From positions 1-18,066 of the forward strand of contig CAZPQL010000060.1 in assembly GCA_964588725.1 (NCBI GenBank): a stretch of DNA of 18,066 nucleotides, given 5' to 3'. Numbering within the stretch: the first letter of the stretch is position 1; each line of letters opens with the position of its first letter. Shown one piece after another: positions 15,047 to 18,066 of the stretch. Position numbers and translations under genes: made by a program. This DNA comes from UBA5972 sp964588725. Its GTDB lineage: Bacteria; Pseudomonadota; Alphaproteobacteria; Rhodobacterales; Rhodobacteraceae. The notes under the pieces are model-generated. The model worked only from the letters and a program-made list of their open reading frames with translations, ran no database searches and was not told where the DNA came from.

Positions 15047-15104
15047 CAAAAATGAAGGTGGTTTGCAGGGTGTTGTCACGCAAACACCCCCTGACAGAAC
15101 CACC
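15047..15104 (-). terminator. Intrinsic terminator of imuB overlapping its stop codon
   Basis: On the - strand an imperfect stem pairs 15098-15104 with 15057-15063 (7 bp, GGTGGTT/AACCACC) and 15083-15089 with 15068-15074 (7 bp, GGGTGTT/AACACCC). The imuB stop codon (15076-15078) lies in the apical loop. The stem is followed downstream by TTCATTTTTG, a U-rich tract. This fits a Rho-independent terminator built into the 3' end of the coding sequence. Confidence 0.6.
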
Positions 15105-16722
15105 CCCCCGAGGTCAGGGCACCGTGGGCGAAATACAGCCACAGGCGTTCGCCGCTTTCAGTTTCGATGCGCCAGTAGTCGCGCAGGCCGCTGCGCCAGT
15201 TGGGGTCGTCAAGCCACCACTCGGGCGCGATACGTTCAAACCCCGTGGCTGCGGTGGTGGTAAAGCGGAAACGCCGCCAGCGAAATGACGCGGGTGGATG
15301 TCCGGGGCTGTCGGCGGTGACGAGTTCGGGAGCAAACAGCACAATGGGACGCGGGGTGGGCGGGCGCGCCCAACCCTCGGCGGGTTCGGCCCACGCGGCG
15401 GCCATGACGGTGGAGGTTTTTTCGGGGATATTACTGTTGGCGGGGTGGTTGAGTATAATCGATTCAAGCCCGATGCGCCCGCCAAGGCGGGTGATCAGAT
15501 CCTCGCGCGCGGTATCGCTGTTCAGTCGCCGGTTGGCGGCTTGCGCGGCGTCGTGGTGGCCGCTGTGCTGGCGCGCATGCACCGGTTCGGTGACATGGGC
15601 CGCAAGGCGCAGCACGTCGATGCCAAACCCGGCGTCGACCTCGACCAGTTTCAGGGCCAGCAGCGGGCGGATTTGTTCGGGGTCATGGGTGGGGCGCGCC
15701 AGACCTGCGGCGATGGTCTGCATGGTGTGGTCGGTGCGGAAAAGCTGCAGGCGGATATGGCGTACGCCGCGCCCGGCGGTTTTCAGTTGCGCGCACAGCG
15801 GCGGCAGCAGGCGGTCAATCCCCGCCATCAGGTCGCTTTCCAGACCAATCGGTTCGGGCAGGGTCAGGCGGGTGGCGAATGCGGCTTGCACGCGCGCCGG
15901 TGAGATCGGTTCGGGCGTCGCCCCCATGGCCTGATCGAGACGCATCAGCACGTCGCGGCCAAACCGGCGCGCCAGTGCTGCACGCGGCAGGTGCAACAGA
16001 TCCCCGACGCGGCGCATGCCAAGACGGTTCAGTGCGGTTGATGCCGCCTCGGGCAGGCGCAGGGCGGCGATGGGCAAAGGCGCAAGCGCCTGCCGGTTTT
16101 GCCCCGGCGCGGCGATATGCGGCGCGCCGGCCAGCTGGCGGATTTGCGGTGCGGCGCCGCCGCGGGTCCAGTGCCGCCGCCGGGCTTTGGAGCGCGTGGC
16201 GCGGGCCTCTTGCTGGATGGCGTCGCCCGTGTGGACCGCCGCCCCCGGGTGATCGCCATACCGCGCCAGCGCCCAGGCCGCCCCGGGGGTATCGGCCAGA
16301 CCGCATTGCACGCTCAGCGACAGGCGGGTGCAATCGGCGGCGATGGTGTCAACCATCCGGACCTCGCCGCCAAACAGATGCGCACACCCCGTGATATCCA
16401 GCAACAGCGCCGCAGGGGGTTCTTCGGCCACCCAGGGGGAATAGCGCCCGGCCCAACGGCGCAGGGTGGCCAGAAACGCGGCTTCGGCCAGGGGGTTGGC
16501 CGGATGGGTGGTCAACCCGGGGCAAAAGGCGCGGGCGTCGCGCAGAGCCTGACCTTTATAAAGATTCTCGGCCCCGGCCTCGGGGTTCAGGCTGGCCAGC
16601 ATTTGCGTGTTGTTGACGGTTTCCACGATGGCAAAAGGGCCGGGGTCGGTGATGCCGCGCGCGCGCAACAGACGTTCAACCGCCAGACGGGGAAACCAAA
16701 GCGAAAGAATGCGGGTATTCAT
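15076..16722 (-). CDS. imuB: ImuB, Y-family polymerase-like mutagenesis protein
   Basis: ImuB is a catalytically inactive Y-family polymerase homologue that bridges the sliding clamp, ImuA and the error-prone polymerase DnaE2 in SOS mutagenesis. The 548-residue product begins RILSLWFPRLAVERLL. This replaces the metal-binding Asp pair found at that point in active Pol IV/Pol V proteins, and the later acidic motif is LLLDITGCAHLFGGE (from about residue 106), as in ImuB. The family's C-terminal block ends DYWRIETESGERLWLYF and GGWFCQGVFA. A perfect LexA box lies 10 bases upstream of ATG 16722, which leaves little room for a ribosome binding site. imuA and dnaE2 do not flank it, since the next gene on the right is divergent and the next on the left is the aquaporin. 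Local GC is clearly higher than in neighbouring genes. Confidence 0.93.
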   Translation of the reverse strand: MNTRILSLWFPRLAVERLLRARGITDPGPFAIVETVNNTQMLASLNPEAGAENLYKGQALRDARAFCPGLTTHPANPLAEAAFLATLRRWAGRYSPWVAEEPPAALLLDITGCAHLFGGEVRMVDTIAADCTRLSLSVQCGLADTPGAAWALARYGDHPGAAVHTGDAIQQEARATRSKARRRHWTRGGAAPQIRQLAGAPHIAAPGQNRQALAPLPIAALRLPEAASTALNRLGMRRVGDLLHLPRAALARRFGRDVLMRLDQAMGATPEPISPARVQAAFATRLTLPEPIGLESDLMAGIDRLLPPLCAQLKTAGRGVRHIRLQLFRTDHTMQTIAAGLARPTHDPEQIRPLLALKLVEVDAGFGIDVLRLAAHVTEPVHARQHSGHHDAAQAANRRLNSDTAREDLITRLGGRIGLESIILNHPANSNIPEKTSTVMAAAWAEPAEGWARPPTPRPIVLFAPELVTADSPGHPPASFRWRRFRFTTTAATGFERIAPEWWLDDPNWRSGLRDYWRIETESGERLWLYFAHGALTSGGWFCQGVFA

Positions 16723-16731
16723 GGGTTAAAT

Positions 16732-16746
16732 GTTCCGTGTTTGTTC
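16732..16746 (-). promoter_or_regulatory. LexA (SOS) box of imuB
   Basis: The + strand reads GTTCCGTGTTTGTTC, a perfect match to GTTC-N7-GTTC, the SOS box known for alphaproteobacterial LexA. It ends 10 bases upstream of the imuB start codon. A TATTCT-like -10 element lies 6 bases upstream of the box on the - strand, without a clear -35. LexA bound here would cover the transcription start and probable ribosome-entry region of imuB. It lies about 127 bases from the divergent aldolase start, so control of that gene is less likely. Confidence 0.85.
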
Positions 16747-16872
16747 CAGAATATCGGGCGAACTGCCCAGAGTCGAGTCTGCAAGCGCCCGCGCTGCGAA
16801 ACAAAACTGTTGCCAAGCCGATAAACCCATGACTAGCTAAAGTCGGCTCGGTTTCCTGAAAGGCGTTCCACC

Positions 16873-17637
16873 ATGCACACCGCCGACAACATCCAACAGC
16901 TTTCCAACATGCCGCACTGGCCGCAGCGCGTGGATATGGCGGCGGCATTTCGCTGGACGGCGCGCCTGAATATGCACGAGGCGGTGGCCAACCATTTTTC
17001 GCTGGCGGTCAATGACGACGGGTCCGAGTTTCTGATGAACCCCAACCAGATGCATTTCGCGCGCATCAAGGCCAGCGATATGCTGCTGCTGGACGTCCAT
17101 GACGCCAATGTTCTGGATCATCCCGACGCACCGGACGCCACAGCGTGGGGTCTGCACGCGGCGTTACACCGCCATTGTCCGCACGCACGCTGCGCTATGC
17201 ATGTGCACTCGATTTTCGCAACGGTGCTGGCGTCATTGGCCGACAGCTCGATGCCGCCGATCGACCAGAACACAGCAACGTTTTTCAACCGAATTATCAT
17301 CGACAACGAATTTGGCGGGTTGGCATTCGAGGCCGAGGGCAACCGCTGTGCGGCGCTGTTCGACGATCCCGCCAAAAAAGTCATGATCATGGGTAACCAC
17401 GGGATCATGGTGATCGGGGACAGTGTGGCCGATACCTTTAACCGGATGTATTATTTCGAACGCGCCGCCGAAACCTATATCAGGGCACTGCAAACCGGGC
17501 GCGCGTTGCGTATTTTGTCTGACGACATCGCCGAAAAAACCGCGCGCGAACTGGATGATTATCCCGGTCAGGCCAGCCAGCATCTGGACGAGATCAAACG
17601 GTTGTTGGACGGTGAGAACGCCGACTATGCCAACTGA
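16873..17637 (+). CDS. Class II aldolase/adducin family protein
   Basis: Members are zinc-dependent aldolases or epimerases (for example fuculose- or ribulose-phosphate aldolases); many bacterial paralogues of this adducin-like type have no assigned substrate. The 254-residue product has the zinc-binding HxH at His110 and His112 (MHVHS) and a third predicted ligand, His176, in GNHGIM, all in the family's order, plus the conserved helix FNRMYYFERAAETYI. The N-terminus includes the family's ARLNMHEAVANHFSL (about 31-45), where other members have the Gly/Ser-rich phosphate-binding segment. There is no signal peptide. A GAAAGG element lies about 9 bases upstream of ATG 16873. No sugar kinase or transporter adjoins it, so the pathway cannot be inferred. 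A small hairpin with a TTTT loop (cgaca/tgtcg, 17647-17660) follows the stop. Confidence 0.9.
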   Translation: MHTADNIQQLSNMPHWPQRVDMAAAFRWTARLNMHEAVANHFSLAVNDDGSEFLMNPNQMHFARIKASDMLLLDVHDANVLDHPDAPDATAWGLHAALHRHCPHARCAMHVHSIFATVLASLADSSMPPIDQNTATFFNRIIIDNEFGGLAFEAEGNRCAALFDDPAKKVMIMGNHGIMVIGDSVADTFNRMYYFERAAETYIRALQTGRALRILSDDIAEKTARELDDYPGQASQHLDEIKRLLDGENADYAN

Positions 17638-17726
17638 TCTTGAAAACGACATTTTTGTCGGAATTCTGTGATTGCGATGCGGCACCTCATGTCAGTGAAC
17701 GAAAAACACTTTGGACGGGACTCGCG

Positions 17727-18066
17727 ATGAAAACCGGGCGATGCGAATGTGGGGCAGTCAAGTACCGCTCTGCCGGGCCGTGGCGCCACATTATCGCCTG
17801 CCATTGCCGCCAGTGCCGTCGCCTGTCGGGCCACCACTGGGCGGCAACCGCAGTACCCGCAGAGGCGCTGGAATTCACCGAAGACGCGGGTCTGGTTTGG
17901 CGGCGGTCGTCGGACTTTGCCCAACGGGGATTTTGCAGGAACTGCGGCTCGATCATGTTTTACCAGCATGACGACAAAGACTATATCGCCATCGGTGCGG
18001 GCACGCTTGACGACACCAAAGGGCTTCAGTTTGTCGAGGAAGTCTTCACAGGTGACAAGGGCGACT
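17727..18066 (+). CDS. GFA/CENP-V family zinc protein, 5' part (runs off window)
   Basis: The family is named for glutathione-dependent formaldehyde-activating enzyme, though most members have unknown substrates. The reading frame from ATG 17727 stays open to the end of the window, giving the first 113 residues. It shows the zinc-binding cysteine pattern of the fold: Cys6 and Cys8 (CECGAVKY), Cys25, Cys27 and Cys30 (CHCRQCRRLSG), and a later C-x2-C pair in GFCRNCGS at about 72-80, followed by the usual IAIGAGTLDD strand. A GGACGGGA stretch upstream may serve as ribosome binding site. It follows the aldolase-family gene by 89 bp on the same strand. The C-terminus is not visible. No S-hydroxymethylglutathione dehydrogenase is adjacent, so formaldehyde metabolism is not implied by context. 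Confidence 0.88.
   Translation, partial: MKTGRCECGAVKYRSAGPWRHIIACHCRQCRRLSGHHWAATAVPAEALEFTEDAGLVWRRSSDFAQRGFCRNCGSIMFYQHDDKDYIAIGAGTLDDTKGLQFVEEVFTGDKGD

Noticed and set aside
16816..16848. agccga/tcggct inverted repeat upstream of the aldolase gene as an operator
   Set aside because: Six-base arms separated by 21 bases are easily expected by chance and match no known regulator.
17647..17660. cgaca-tttt-tgtcg hairpin after the aldolase-family gene as a terminator
   Set aside because: The stem is only 5 bp and not followed by a U-tract.
17711..17971. 86-codon + strand frame overlapping the GFA-type gene
   Set aside because: It is an out-of-frame shadow; the frame from 17727 shows the zinc-cysteine motifs and remains open to the window end.

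Overview
The window looks like chromosomal DNA of an alphaproteobacterium, most likely a Rhodobacterales (Roseobacter-type) species. This is inferred from the protein families (Mla lipoprotein with its own MlaC partner, DUF482/FemAB-like protein, DUF2937 protein, AqpS-like channel, lone ImuB), from a GTTC-N7-GTTC LexA box of the alphaproteobacterial type, and from moderate-to-high GC (35 of 60 bases in one hand-counted line). I see no rRNA or tRNA gene, insertion sequence, prophage or CRISPR array. Coding density is very high. Most of the window is ordinary housekeeping and accessory chromosome rather than an obvious island.

Layout. (1) 1-2372, cell envelope: the 3' part of a class A penicillin-binding protein (+) converges on an overlapping mlaA-mlaC pair (-) for retrograde phospholipid transport. 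(2) 2373-5619: a 185-bp AT-rich divergent promoter region, then a translationally coupled type I secretion pair, a PrtD-type ABC exporter and a PrtE/HlyD-type adaptor, with no substrate or TolC gene in view. (3) 5689-8454: a compact co-directional run of RidA, glycerophosphodiester phosphodiesterase, FemAB-like protein and pterin-4a-carbinolamine dehydratase, with 1-bp and 8-bp overlaps. (4) 8451-10222: a Prx5-type peroxiredoxin (-) that overlaps the dehydratase tail to tail and is divergent from a ferredoxin-reductase-type flavoprotein (+). (5) 10224-14291: rsmD (TTG start), recQ with two HRDC-like domains, a DUF2937 membrane protein and yaaA, all on +. (6) 14236-16722: an AqpS-like channel (-) whose 3' end overlaps yaaA by 56 bp, a hairpin-rich spacer, and a lone imuB (-) with a perfect LexA box beside its start codon. 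(7) 16873-18066: a class II aldolase-family protein and the 5' part of a GFA/CENP-V-type zinc protein that runs off the window.

How the genes work together. The first 5.6 kb is about envelope integrity and export: peptidoglycan synthesis, outer-membrane lipid asymmetry and type I secretion. The middle holds metabolite repair and lipid or pterin metabolism. The right half is rich in DNA repair and stress functions (recQ, yaaA, SOS-controlled imuB, peroxiredoxin). I found no clear undescribed multi-gene system. The most interesting signals are regulatory and architectural: the LexA-controlled imuB without imuA or dnaE2 next to it, the yaaA/aquaporin overlap with + strand terminator-like hairpins lying beyond the aquaporin start, an imuB terminator that contains the stop codon, and residue-level peculiarities in the aquaporin, peroxiredoxin and RecQ.
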